Positions 25,018 to 34,706 of a DNA stretch of 64,000 nt are shown in pieces. The notes beneath the pieces were generated by a model, which worked only from the letters and a program-made list of their open reading frames with translations, made no database searches and was not told the DNA's origin. The translations under genes were made by a program, and so were the position numbers. Origin of the DNA: Heliocidaris erythrogramma (taxonomy: Eukaryota; Echinodermata; Echinoidea; Camarodonta; Echinometridae); assembly GCA_025617745.1 (NCBI GenBank), contig CM046863.1, forward strand, positions 56,867,829 to 56,931,828. The letters run 5' to 3'. How positions within the stretch are numbered: position 1 is the first letter of the stretch; each line of letters opens with the position of its first letter.

Positions 25018-27579
25018 TTGGTAAAGAGATAACGAAGGAATCTAAATGTATAAAATACAGGCCGTTTAAGAGGTTTAATGAAAATGGATTTAAGCGAGAT
25101 TTATGCAATATGGATTGCAGCTTTTGGGGTCAAAACAATGATATTGATATTGAAATTTCAAATATTTCAATTTTTATAAATGTGATAATAAGGAATCCCT
25201 TCCTTGTATGAAAATAAGTTACAATAATGATGATTTTACATGTTCCATATGGAGTCAAACCATGTTTTACATCACTGAAGCAAAAAAAAAATGAAATATA
25301 TGATATTTCATATAATAAAATTACTCTATTTATTCCAGTCAACTTGATATTAAGGTGGAATTGGCCTTTAAAGAAAAACATACGCCTTGAATTACAAGTG
25401 ATATACGGGAATATTATGATACACCGAGATCAGAAGTTGAAGAAATTCATGAAATCAAATGCTGAAGTTGATTGGGTCATGTATAAAAAAAGACAACTTA
25501 GAAATTAAGTTAATAGATTAGTTAAGTCAAGTAAAAAGAAATATTTTTATAAAAGAATTTTCGATTGTAAAAATGATAATAGTAAATTATGGAATTGTAT
25601 TAACGAAATACTACCTGCCAAAGATAAACCTTCTTTAAATAAAGTTGTAGTCGATGGAAAGGAATTTGATGACCCGGTGTATATTGCAAACCATTTTAAT
25701 GATTATTTCATATCAGTCACTAAGGACTTAACTGCTGATAGGAGTGAAATCTCTGGAAGTCAGTTTTTGGCTCAGCATAATTCATCTCAAGAAAGTGTAA
25801 CTTTCAATTTACCCATTGTAAATGATGTTGTTGTTTTAAACGTCATAAAAAGTGTAAATACAAATGCTTCTTGTGGCCTAGATGGCATAAGTTGTAAAAT
25901 ACTTGTAAAAAACTATGTGGTCAAAGTGTGATTCCCTCACTTGTGATTTTGATGAATAAGTCTTTTTCATATTGTTGCTTCCTCGTGAATGGAAGGAAGC
26001 TAAAGTTTTACCTCTTCATAAAAAAAAAAAAATTTGAAGAATTTTCGATCTATCTCTGTGCTAAGTGTATTTTCTAAGATAATAGAAAAGATTATAAACA
26101 TGGAACTGTATTCGTTCTTGAATGATAATGATATTTTATCTGAAAACCAATTCGGATTTAGGAAAATAATCAACTGAAACTGCCTTGGTATGTATGGTTA
26201 ACGATTGGTATACAAGTATTAATAATGGGAAAATGGTTGGTGTTATTTTCATAGATCTCAAAAAAGCGTTTGACTTGGTAAACTTAGATTTCTTATTATG
26301 TAAGATGAAATATCACGGTGTTTCCTCAGATGCCATCAAGTGGTTTCACTCTTATTTATTCAAAGCGTGTTTAGTGTAAACGGCCATTGTCTGACAGTAA
26401 AACAATTTGTAAAGGTGTACCACAGGGATCTATTTTGGGCGCAAAGTTATTTTCTATATTTATAAATGATAAGCCTAAGGTACTGAAACATTCTAAAATT
26501 GTTTTGTACGCGTATGATACATCGATATATGCGGAAGGTATAACTTTATCTGAAACACAAAGTAAATTAACAAGAAAATTTTTAAAATGTTGACTGGTTA
26601 GAAAGAAACCGCGTGATGATAAATTATGAAAAACAAAATACATACTAATTGATACACGAACTAGACTATCGCAATCTGTGCAGTCTAATGAAACTCATTT
26701 TAACATGATTTGTGATAACCATGAGAAACAAGTTTTATCCTTTGAATGTTTGGGAGTAACGATAGATAATGAGCTCTCGTGGAAGAAACATGTATTCAAA
26801 GTATCTAATAAAGTATGCAGGAAACTTGGTGTAATAAGAAGAATAAAGGGGCGTGTTAATGAAAATACATTACTCACCTTGTATAATGCTATGGTTATGC
26901 CTATTCTAGATTATTGTTGTACTGTTTTGATGATAGATTCAAGGAAGACACTGAAAGATTAATCAAGTTGCAGAAAGGGCTGCTAGGATGATTTTAAAAG
27001 CAGATTTTATGACTCCTTCTGATACGTTATTCGCTTCTTTAGGCTGGACGCATTGTGTACATATATATAGAGTTCGTTTTTTTTTTCAGATATATATTAA
27101 TGTTTAAATGCATGAAAGGTATTGCCCCCTCATGTTTGTCGAAGTTATTTGGTTTTAGGAAAGACCTTCATACACATGGAACTAGATCATTGTCCCCAAA
27201 ATAAGTTACGTTATCCCAAATGTAATACAGAATCCTTCAAACATTCTTTTCACTATTTAGCAGTCTCACTTTGGAACCATCTCTTGCATCCTTCCGTCAA
27301 TATTTCCATAATAATCTTTAATTGCCTTCCTTATAATTCAATTTGTTTATCAACTGCGTTTGTAATTTTAGCAAACATGTGTTATGTCATTGCTGAATAA
27401 GATTTTTTAAATTCATTTATGTTTTTAGTTTATTACACATAATGATATTGATTAAATATTCATGTATGATGCTCGCATTTTATTTCTATTGTGTACAGGA
27501 CCACAAGGAGGAGCAGCATTTGTTGATTTGGTTCCCTGGTTAAATATTGTGAATAAATAAATAATTAAATTGTGAATAA
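25018..27579 (+). mobile_element. 5'-truncated LINE with 7-bp target duplication (U3 copy)
   Basis: Flanked by ATCACCA at 25011-25017 and 27580-27586; U4 holds the single site near 50650-50700. Degenerate RT runs from the linker (WVMYKKRQLRN, about 25470; KYFYKRIF, about 25540) through DLKKAFDLVNLDFLLCKMK (about 26253), GVPQGSILGAKLF (about 26415) and the C-terminal block (about 26740-26960). The catalytic motif is damaged: YAYD replaces the YVDD seen in the U1 copy. It ends in an (AAAT)n-like tail. Multiple frameshifts; no endonuclease. Confidence 0.8.
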
Positions 27580-27599
27580 ATCACCACTATAAACGCGGT

Positions 27600-27730
27600 C
27601 ACCACGACTCCTACTAAAAATAGTGTTATCTATGCTACTACCACTTATGCCACATTAACTAATGCAACTATTAGTGTTACTACAGCTGCTTCTACTAGTT
27701 CTACAACAAAAGCAACAACTATTACATCTA

Positions 27731-27764
<34 letters not shown>

Positions 27765-28045
27765 CACTTCTACCACTACTACTTCTTGTTATTCTACTAC
27801 TATTACTACTTCTACATCAACAACAACAGCAGCAGCTACTACTACAATACTAACTGCTACTATTACTAATACTGCTACTACTACTACTACTAATACTAAT
27901 ACTTCTATACTGCTACTACTATCACTGCTATTACTACTACTACTACTACTACTACTCCTTCTACTACTACTACTACTACTACTACAAAAATTACTACTAC
28001 TACTATTACTCCAACTAATAGTTTTACCACTACAACTGCAACTAC
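27600..28045. repeat. (TAC)n-rich microsatellite
   Basis: Long imperfect trinucleotide block after the LINE, at the same unit position as 50590-51640 in U4. The poly-Leu frame is an artefact. 28050-28890 beyond it is non-coding duplication sequence collinear with U4 51635-52485. Confidence 0.9.
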
Positions 28046-28890
28046 TGCGGCAGATAGGACATTCGATGTTCCTTTACTCCATGCATCTCTTCATAATTTG
28101 CAAATCATATTTTTCTTTTCCATTTTGCATGGTTTCATTTCGCAACAGCACAGAAACGTTTTCCTTTGGTCTCATTTCATTTTGACTGCAAGCATGTTTT
28201 GACAGGTGTTGTTGTTGTGTTGGTCTTTTTTTCTTTTTACAATTCCAGTATGGACTAGTGATGTATATCTCCTTTCAATTCAATAAAGGTCTGTTAAACA
28301 CGATTAACAGTAAACAGACTGAATTGTACGTGCTTTACAGCAAGCCAATTTCATTTAATGTTTTTTTTTTTCTTCTTTTTTTCAGTTTTTAATATCGGTT
28401 ATTCATAATATTATTGAATATTTTACATGGTAATGTGCTTTATATTGTATATACACTCATTGAAATGTTGATTTAAGATTCATGTATTTTCATTTTATGG
28501 AATCAAAATATAGATCACTGCACAAGAAAAATGGAAAGTTGCCTAGTGCAAATTCAATGTATCATTTTAATGTAATATATAATTTAATTCCAGTTTAGAT
28601 TGGGTTACTGATTTTGTTTCGTTTTTGTTTCGCTCTATTTTGTTTTGACAAGTTTTGTTAAGTTATGTTGCTATTTGTAGCTCAGCTTGTTAGATTTTGT
28701 TTTGATTTTGGTTTGTGATATTTATATCGATAGAAAAATAGATTATGAACAAAAATTTATGTTGATCCAAAGTGTTATTTAATAGAGATCCTATTGTCGT
28801 CAATGACTCACTGCCTGATAGAAACTCCGTACTATTGATCAAATATGTGCAGTCCATTGTTGTATTTCAGCAGACCTTTTGAAGTGTATA

Positions 28891-29536
28891 TGGTGGTGTG
28901 ACCATATTTCGCGCATGACCTAAGTTCGCGCACAGGGCAATATCTAAAAAACTACAAAAGATTTCGAAAATCTGATAGCGCTATTAGATAGAGGAAGCTA
29001 AAATTACATATGGACTATATTTTCTTTTAAGTTGGGTGAGAAATTATGAAGATATTGACAAAATATCGGCAATTTTGCTACTTTTTGCGTCAGTTTCCGA
29101 AAAATATGAAGTTACCGACAACGGTCCAAAAATCCTCATTTTGATAGAAGATGTCATCAAAGTTGTAGGTAAAACGTGATACCAAATGATTGTATGATAT
29201 TTTGTCTTACAAATGATGCAATTATCTTCCCTTTGCTGGACCGCTACGTTGGATAACTTAGATGTTAATTTACGTGCGCGAACTTAGGTCTCGTGGTTTT
29301 TATGCCCTTTTTTTTTTTCAGTGTGTTGCGATCCGACACTGGGTTTTGAGATCGCAATATTACCAAAATTCTTCGTCGATTAATGTTCTTGTTGAATCAA
29401 GTTTTAGTCCGGAATTTTGCTTTCCGTTTGGTATAAAACTTTATAAATAAATTATTGTAGAATATGAGAAATCAAGTATCGAATATCACATTTCTAATAA
29501 AAATTTGAATGTGCGCGAAATATGGTCACCCCATCA
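28891..29536. mobile_element. TA-flanked MITE with nested inverted repeats
   Basis: TA at 28889-28890 and 29537-29538; U4 has the uninterrupted site at about 52490. TIRs of about 23 bases share GTGACCATATTTCGCGCA. Just inside the left TIR is CCTAAGTTCGCGCAC (28919-28933), whose exact complement lies mid-element at 29274-29288, so a second, internal terminal-repeat pair exists. The open frames have no similarity to a transposase. TA target and TIR style suggest a Tc1/mariner-superfamily passenger. Confidence 0.75.
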
Positions 29537-29599
29537 TACTATATCCTTCAGACTAATAAAATGTAAACCTCTTACACTAACGATACTCACAAAAGCTTA

Positions 29600-29800
29600 C
29601 AGTAATATCATGGTTGTTCCCCTTCTGCATGGTAAAAACCCAACAAAAGGCAACATATCTTATGATAAATCAACCGTGAATTGCTTTCAACCTGCATTCG
29701 TGTTTTAATTCTGTACACATGTATTTGAAATTGGGAAGGGAATATACCAGGGATAAAAATATGCCATGTATTTCCTGCTATTGAACTTCTTTCCAATAAC
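29600..29800 (+). repeat. microsatellite-associated module, copy 4
   Basis: GGTAAAAACCCAACAAAAGG, ATATCTTATGATAAATCAAC, CGTGAATTGCTTT and ATGCCATGTATTT lead into the (TAC)n at 29800. Confidence 0.55.
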
Positions 29801-29861
29801 TATACTAGTACTACCGCCACTACTACCGCTACTACTACTTCTACTATTACTACTATTACTG

Positions 29862-29908
<47 letters not shown>

Positions 29909-30234
29909 GCTACTACTATATATGCATATCATATTTATGTGGTACAAATCATGCAAACCCGCCATCCACCTTTGTAAGTGATGGACCTGGTACAATTGCA
30001 AATTTCTCACTATTATGTTGATGCTAATACTCTGTCAAATGATTTCTTTTGACTTTTTAAACCATGTTGGACTGAAAATGTTATTCACCTTGTGTATTGT
30101 ATTCTACTTTTCTTGAATAAAGAAATGATATCAACAGAACTACTTCTACTGCTACTACTACTATTTCGACTGTAATCGCACCCAAAATCGTTCATACTCA
30201 AAATAATTAAATCAAATTGTAAACTCTCTAAATT

Positions 30235-30480
30235 TGCAATTTTCGACACAGTGGTATTACTGGAGGGTTTCTTCCTCTTCTGGAATAAAAAGTAGCATAT
30301 TCATGAGCGACCGAAATTTTCTCTTCTGCAAAATAAGCTTTTAGCTTGATGACGTGTCAACATTTGTTTGAAGTAACTGCCATTGGAACAAAATACAACA
30401 TGGATTTAACGTGCAGCTTCTTTTACTCTGTTATCACTATACTGCATACACTTCTATCACATGCATGAATACTTCTAAAG
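30235..30480 (+). repeat. microsatellite-associated module, copy 5 (tail lost)
   Basis: CAGTGGTATTACTGGAGGGT, CCTCTTCTGG, GATGACGTG and AAATACAACATG follow the module order. Confidence 0.45.
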
Positions 30481-30814
30481 GCTCGCTCAAATATGAAGGG
30501 GTAAACAGCCTATTTAAAAAAAAATATATTAAGCGTACTGCGCTTCACGTTCGTGTACATTAAAACACGCAGGTAAGTGAGTACGCATAGGACCTTCGGT
30601 GCTTCATGCATCCCTACTTGCCATTCATTAATACACAAAAAACCCGCCGCAGTTTTTGAGGGCGGTTTGCCGCTTTATATGTGAACAAGCCTAAAGACTA
30701 TAACTACCGCAGTTAATACTGCTCCTATATTCGTATACAAAACATTTACACTCCAAGAAATTCAACCAACTTGGATCTCTTGGGGACACTCCATTATTTT
30801 TTTTTAAATGATAC

Positions 30815-31085
30815 AATGATATTATTGGATTATTGGATGGTTTGTTCCGCTTCTGATAGAAACCCAACAAAGGGAAACATATTTTATGATAAAGCGTCCC
30901 TGAATTTTCTTTTATCTGGGTTAACCTTTAACCTTGATGACGTACTTTAATCAGTAAACATGTTTTGACTTTGGGAAGGAAATACAACATGAATTATACA
31001 TGCCATGTACATGTATTTACTACTACCCACTTATACAACAACAATACTACTACTACCACCACCCATCACCATCACAACTACTTCA
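30815..31085 (+). repeat. microsatellite-associated module, copy 6
   Basis: GATGGTTTGTTCCGCTTCTG, AGAAACCCAACAAAGG, CCTTTAACCTTGATGACGT, AACATG and ATGCCATGTACATGTATTTA lead into (TAC)-rich DNA. Confidence 0.6.
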
Positions 31086-31089
31086 ATCC

Positions 31090-31510
31090 CCATCGCTACT
31101 ACTGTCGGTTTATCGTATAAGCTTAAGCATTGTATGCCGTTCAATATTTTATACATGATGTACAACTCCTTGATACTTCCTTATATTTTTTTTATTGTTA
31201 TAGCTTATGGGCAGACTCAAGGTATATAAACCTGCTGATGAAGTGCTTCTTTTGCAAAAGAAAGCAATTCGTGTTTGTACGAATGCTGGTTATCGTGAAC
31301 ATTCGGACCCTCAATTTGCGAAGTTTAAACACTCAAAGTTACTTATATAAACTTATACAAAAGGCAGTGTTTTATGTCCCGTTGAATAACATTTGGTTGC
31401 TTTTCTAATTCCCAACCTTATTCAATTTAAATAAAGATATCCATGCACTACCACTTGCTGTGCATACTAAGCCATCCGTATCTTGCTTCAGAAAGACACA
31501 AGTTAGTACT
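31090..31510 (+). pseudogene. LINE reverse-transcriptase C-terminal relic
   Basis: Across frameshifts it reads a thumb-region peptide ending YNSLILPYI, then the YCYSLWAD block, LLQKKAIRVCTNAGYREHSD and PQFAKF. These match the order seen intact in the RT at 14444-16225. A shorter copy lies at 55310-55470. No catalytic domain remains. Confidence 0.6.
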
Positions 31511-31869
31511 TTTTAATAAATGACTGATGCAAACTTCTTTATGTTAAGTATATGATTAAATCGTTAGATATTTCATACTGACCTTTCAACCATTTATATT
31601 TGTATCATAGTTTTGTTAATAATCGTCTTCATATTTACCATTATATTTTTTGTTGTTTAGTCTATTACCAAACGATGTTTTCTAATGTTTAAAGGTACTT
31701 GACTCAATTAGCATTCATGCTATTTTCTGGTTCCTTTTATTAATCATTACTCTTTTCTCTCTAAATGTGTATACCTTTTGTTTTGTTATTTTTTGGTGTG
31801 TGTGTTTGTTTGTTTGTTTTGTTTTTGTTTTTGTTTTATTTGTTTTTCATGTTGTTGTTGTTTTTGTGC

Positions 31870-31870
<1 letters not shown>

Positions 31871-31909
<39 letters not shown>

Positions 31910-31933
31910 TGGGGGGGGGGGGGGGGGGGGGGG
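31871..31933. repeat. poly-T followed by poly-G
   Basis: Homopolymer T then G run; the equivalent in the right copy is 33345-33372. The length is likely unreliable in any assembly. A poly-C run lies at about 32307-32328. Confidence 0.9.
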
Positions 31934-32119
31934 TTCTTGGATAAATATATTTCAAGTTCAAGTTCAACTTCATCCCACAAGGCAATCATAATTCCCACCG
32001 TTATAACAGTTTGTTGCTTTTCTGATTCCCACCCGTATTCAGATTGAATAAACATTATCCATACATAAATAATTTCTTGGCCTACTACAAAATTTCAATA
32101 TGGCACGAAAAAGAGACAT

Positions 32120-32157
32120 GATAACGAAGCTTTTCGACCTGCACTCATCAGGTTATC
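32120..32157 (-). ncRNA. hammerhead-ribozyme-like motif (left copy)
   Basis: On the minus strand the order is GATAAC, CTGATGA, a 9-base stem II region (GTGCAGGTC), GAAA, AGCTTC, GTTATC. CUGAUGA and GAAA are the invariant hammerhead core, and GATAAC/GTTATC forms a perfect 6-bp helix I. Helix III is the palindrome AAGCTT, too short for a monomer but able to pair between two copies. Stem II shows only its closing G-C pair, a weakness. Penelope-like elements are known to carry such short-helix-III hammerheads near their ends. Confidence 0.55.
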
Positions 32158-32689
32158 ACGCAGGTATATAACAAATTACTTGAAATCAACTATATTACAC
32201 TCGATGAGTGTGAATTTTCACAAACTTCACCCACAAATTCCGTTGCTTATTGAGCTTTGGAAAGGTGAAGAAACTGATGTTGGGGTTCTTCGAAGTATTG
32301 TAACACCCCCCCCCCCCCCCCCCCCCCCACAACGCAATTTCTTGGTATTTTGCCACAAAACGTAGAAAATTCCCCCAAAAGAAAGCGACTTTCGTTGATG
32401 TTGGTTTTACACACGATTTCAATAGCGCACGTTATGCATGCACCGGATGAATTGACCTACATATGATGAATTGATCAACTCTACTCAGTGACGTCATAGG
32501 AGGTCAACCCCGCTTCGATGTTTATCGGTCTGTTTGAGAAATCTGGCTCAATAAGGGCAATAATCAAGGGTACATTTTAAGCAAAAAAAAATTATTTGCT
32601 AAACTTGATGAAAACTTTATTTCAATATGTTTATTATTTATTTACAAACCATATTCTTGCAATTGGGGGTCTGAAAAAATCACCATATG

Positions 32690-33650
32690 AGCTCTTTAAG
32701 CAGTACACATGTATTTGAAATTGGGAAGGGAATATACCAGGGATAAAAATATGCCATGTATTTCCTGCTATTGAACTTCTTTACAATACTTCTACTACTA
32801 CAACTGCTCCTACTAATTATACTACTACTACTATTACTACTACTACTACTACTACTTATACTGCTATATATGTATATAATATTTATGTGGTACAAATCAT
32901 GCAAACCTGCCATCCGTCTGTATAAGCGATGGACCTGGTACATTTACTTTCTCACTATTATTTTTTATGTTAATACTCTGTCAAATGATTTCCTTTTCTT
33001 TGTCAAACCATGTTGAAATGATAATGTTATTTACTTGTGTATTGTATTCTACTTTTCCTGAATAAAGAAATGACATCAACAAAACTACTTCTCCTGCTAC
33101 TACTACTGCTACATTCGACTGTAATCGTACCCAAACTCGTCCATACTCAAAATAATCAAATCAACTTGTAATCTCTTGGTACTCTCTTATGAAAATTCGC
33201 AATTTTCGACACAGTGGTATTACTGGAGGGTTTGTTCCTCTTCTGTTGTTTTTGTGCGGTTTTTTTTTGTTTGTTTTTGTTTGTTTGTTTGTTTTTGTTT
33301 TTGTTTGTTTGATTGTTTGTTTGTTGTTTGTTTGTTTGTTTGTGTTTTTTTTTTTTTGGGGGGGGGGGGGGTTCTTGGATAAATATATTTCAAGTTCAAA
33401 TTCAACTTCATCCCACAAGGCAATCATAATTCCCACCGTTATAACAGTTGGTTGCTTTTCTGATTCCCACCCCTATTCAGATTAAATAAACATATCCATA
33501 TATCAATAATTTCTTGGTAGGCCTACTACAAAATTTCAATAAGGCGCGAAAAAGAGACATGATAACGAAGCTTTTCGACCGGCACTCATCAGGTTATCAC
33601 GCAGGTTTATAACAAATTACTTGAAATCAACGATATTATACTCAATGAGT
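32690..33650. repeat. tandem duplication, right copy
   Basis: Matches 29700-30260 then 31860-32210. Includes (TAC)n at 32790-32860, a T/TTTG-rich run at 33250-33355 and poly-G to 33372. The interval 32231-32690 between copies is unique and shows nothing recognisable beyond the poly-C run. Confidence 0.75.
33561..33598 (-). ncRNA. hammerhead-ribozyme-like motif (right copy), by a Penelope-like 3' end
   Basis: Same structure as the left copy, with one base changed in the stem II region (GTGCCGGTC). Core CTGATGA and GAAA, helix I GATAAC/GTTATC and palindromic helix III AAGCTT are unchanged. It lies about 80 bases downstream of the GIY-YIG nuclease remnant on the same strand, where the terminal repeat of a Penelope-like element is expected. 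Self-cleavage is inferred from the core, not shown. Confidence 0.6.
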
Positions 33651-33676
33651 CCGGACGCAACCCAGGCGCCGTAATT

Positions 33677-33881
33677 TCAGAACAATCGCAAAGCTTGGAC
33701 GAACTCCTTTTGTCTGCACAGAAGGGGTTCGTGCAATTGAATGTAGGCGGCTTCCAGAAAGCGTAAATGCGCTGCGCTTCTGGTCCGGGACATAATTGAG
33801 AATTGATCGTCGGCATAGCTTTGAGAAGTACGGCCCACGTACCTGCATCGCACCGGCACTGAAATTGGTAAATAACATCAC
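33677..33881 (-). pseudogene. Penelope-like retroelement, GIY-YIG endonuclease fragment
   Basis: Two overlapping minus-strand frames, split by one frameshift, read VIYQFQCRCDA (start of the GIY-YIG nuclease with its Cys motif), then RYVGRTSQSYADDQF and finally LRFLEAAYIQLHEPLLCRQ-KEFVQALRLF before a stop. The YVGRTSQ signature and closing LEA-YIQ, LLCRQKEF block are characteristic of Penelope-like endonuclease domains. The reverse transcriptase half is absent: upstream sequence ends at a poly-G tract (33888-33906). Dead fragment. Confidence 0.75.
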
Positions 33882-33885
33882 TCAA

Positions 33886-34197
33886 GTGGGAGGGGGGGGG
33901 GGGGGGTATACATCATTGTTAGTTGACGTTTTGTTTTCTAGAAAACACAATGCGTGTCGAAACCGCGTAATAGCAACGTGACACTGCGTGTTTGATCTGA
34001 CTGGCGTATTTGTCAGATACCATTCTCCTTGACAATGGTTACCCTGATCATGTTATATCTCGCACCATAACACGGACGCTGGAGGCACAATCCAAATCTG
34101 ACACCAGATTTGGACCTGCCAAATGCCCCGTGTATCTCAACTACCCTGGATTTAATGTACGGGTTCTTTACTTCACAATAACAAGTTCTACTACTAC
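33886..34197. other. unique flank of the Ty3 element
   Basis: Poly-G tract then unassigned sequence ending in a short (TAC)n where the LTR element inserted. Confidence 0.5.
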
Positions 34198-34359
34198 TGT
34201 TGGGATAAGTATCATTTGGCTTGCCATACTTCAGCATACGTGATCGAGACAAATGTAATGGAACCATGCCATGTAACGACGACCACGATAATGACGCATC
34301 GTGATGATTATACTTCATTAAAGAAAGGCAGCAGCCTTATTGAGACATAACTTGAAACT
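34198..34359 (+). repeat. 5' LTR
   Basis: 162 bp, starting TGTTGGGATAAG and ending TTGAAACT directly before the primer-binding site. Contains an ATTAAA-type signal near 34316. The end is not the canonical CA, but the same boundary holds in the 3' LTR. Confidence 0.9.
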
Positions 34360-34374
34360 TGGTGTCAGAAGTGG
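34360..34374 (+). promoter_or_regulatory. primer-binding site, tRNA-Leu type
   Basis: TGGTGTCAGAAGTGG is complementary to the 3' end, including CCA, of animal tRNA-Leu(CAG)-type molecules. It lies immediately after the LTR, where minus-strand synthesis starts. Confidence 0.85.
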
Positions 34375-34706
34375 ACTACTGGACAATTGTTTTGACAACA
34401 CAACGAGCCTGTATGAAAGCCAGAGTTCGGGAGATGTCAGTAAGTTCGGTAGATTTTGTATTACATTTCGTGGGCTGAAGTGACCTGCTAAGGCCTGGCC
34501 GCGCCCCCGCGGACGAGTGGGTCAGCGTAGTTAAGAAGCCACAGAAGCCTTTTTACCCTGAGTGCTGAGTAGCACGGGAGCCGGGTCGAAAACTTCAGCC
34601 CAAGATTTGCGAACTGTGAAAGATCGTAGATTTTAGAAAGAAGTAGTAGAAACAAAACACAAAAGAAAAAAAAGAAAAAGAAAAGAACAAAATTTCTAGT
34701 AAAACC

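Larger units (their letters stand above)
16985..31500. repeat. duplication unit copy U3
   Basis: The longest copy. Collinear with U1 from 16998 and with U4 from about 19000 through 28890. U3-only insertions are bounded by comparison: SINE fragment 17438-17551, poly-G hairpin segment about 19440-20045, TTAA element 23733-24664 and TA element 28891-29536. The LINE at 25018-27579 is shared with U1 and absent from U4. Confidence 0.7.
29700..32230. repeat. tandem duplication, left copy
   Basis: CACATGTATTTGAAATTGGG at 29715 recurs at 32705, the (TAC)n and GTGGTACAAATCATGCAAAC that follow recur too, and 31860-32210 recurs at 33240-33640. The right copy lacks about 30270-31860, with a junction inside CTCTTCTG-TTGTTTTTGTG. 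Includes (TAC)n at 29800-29925. Confidence 0.75.

Noticed and set aside
31767-32055. Frames with poly-Phe/Gly or poly-Lys/Pro
   Set aside because: They read through the poly-T/poly-G homopolymers and are meaningless; likewise 33161-33485.
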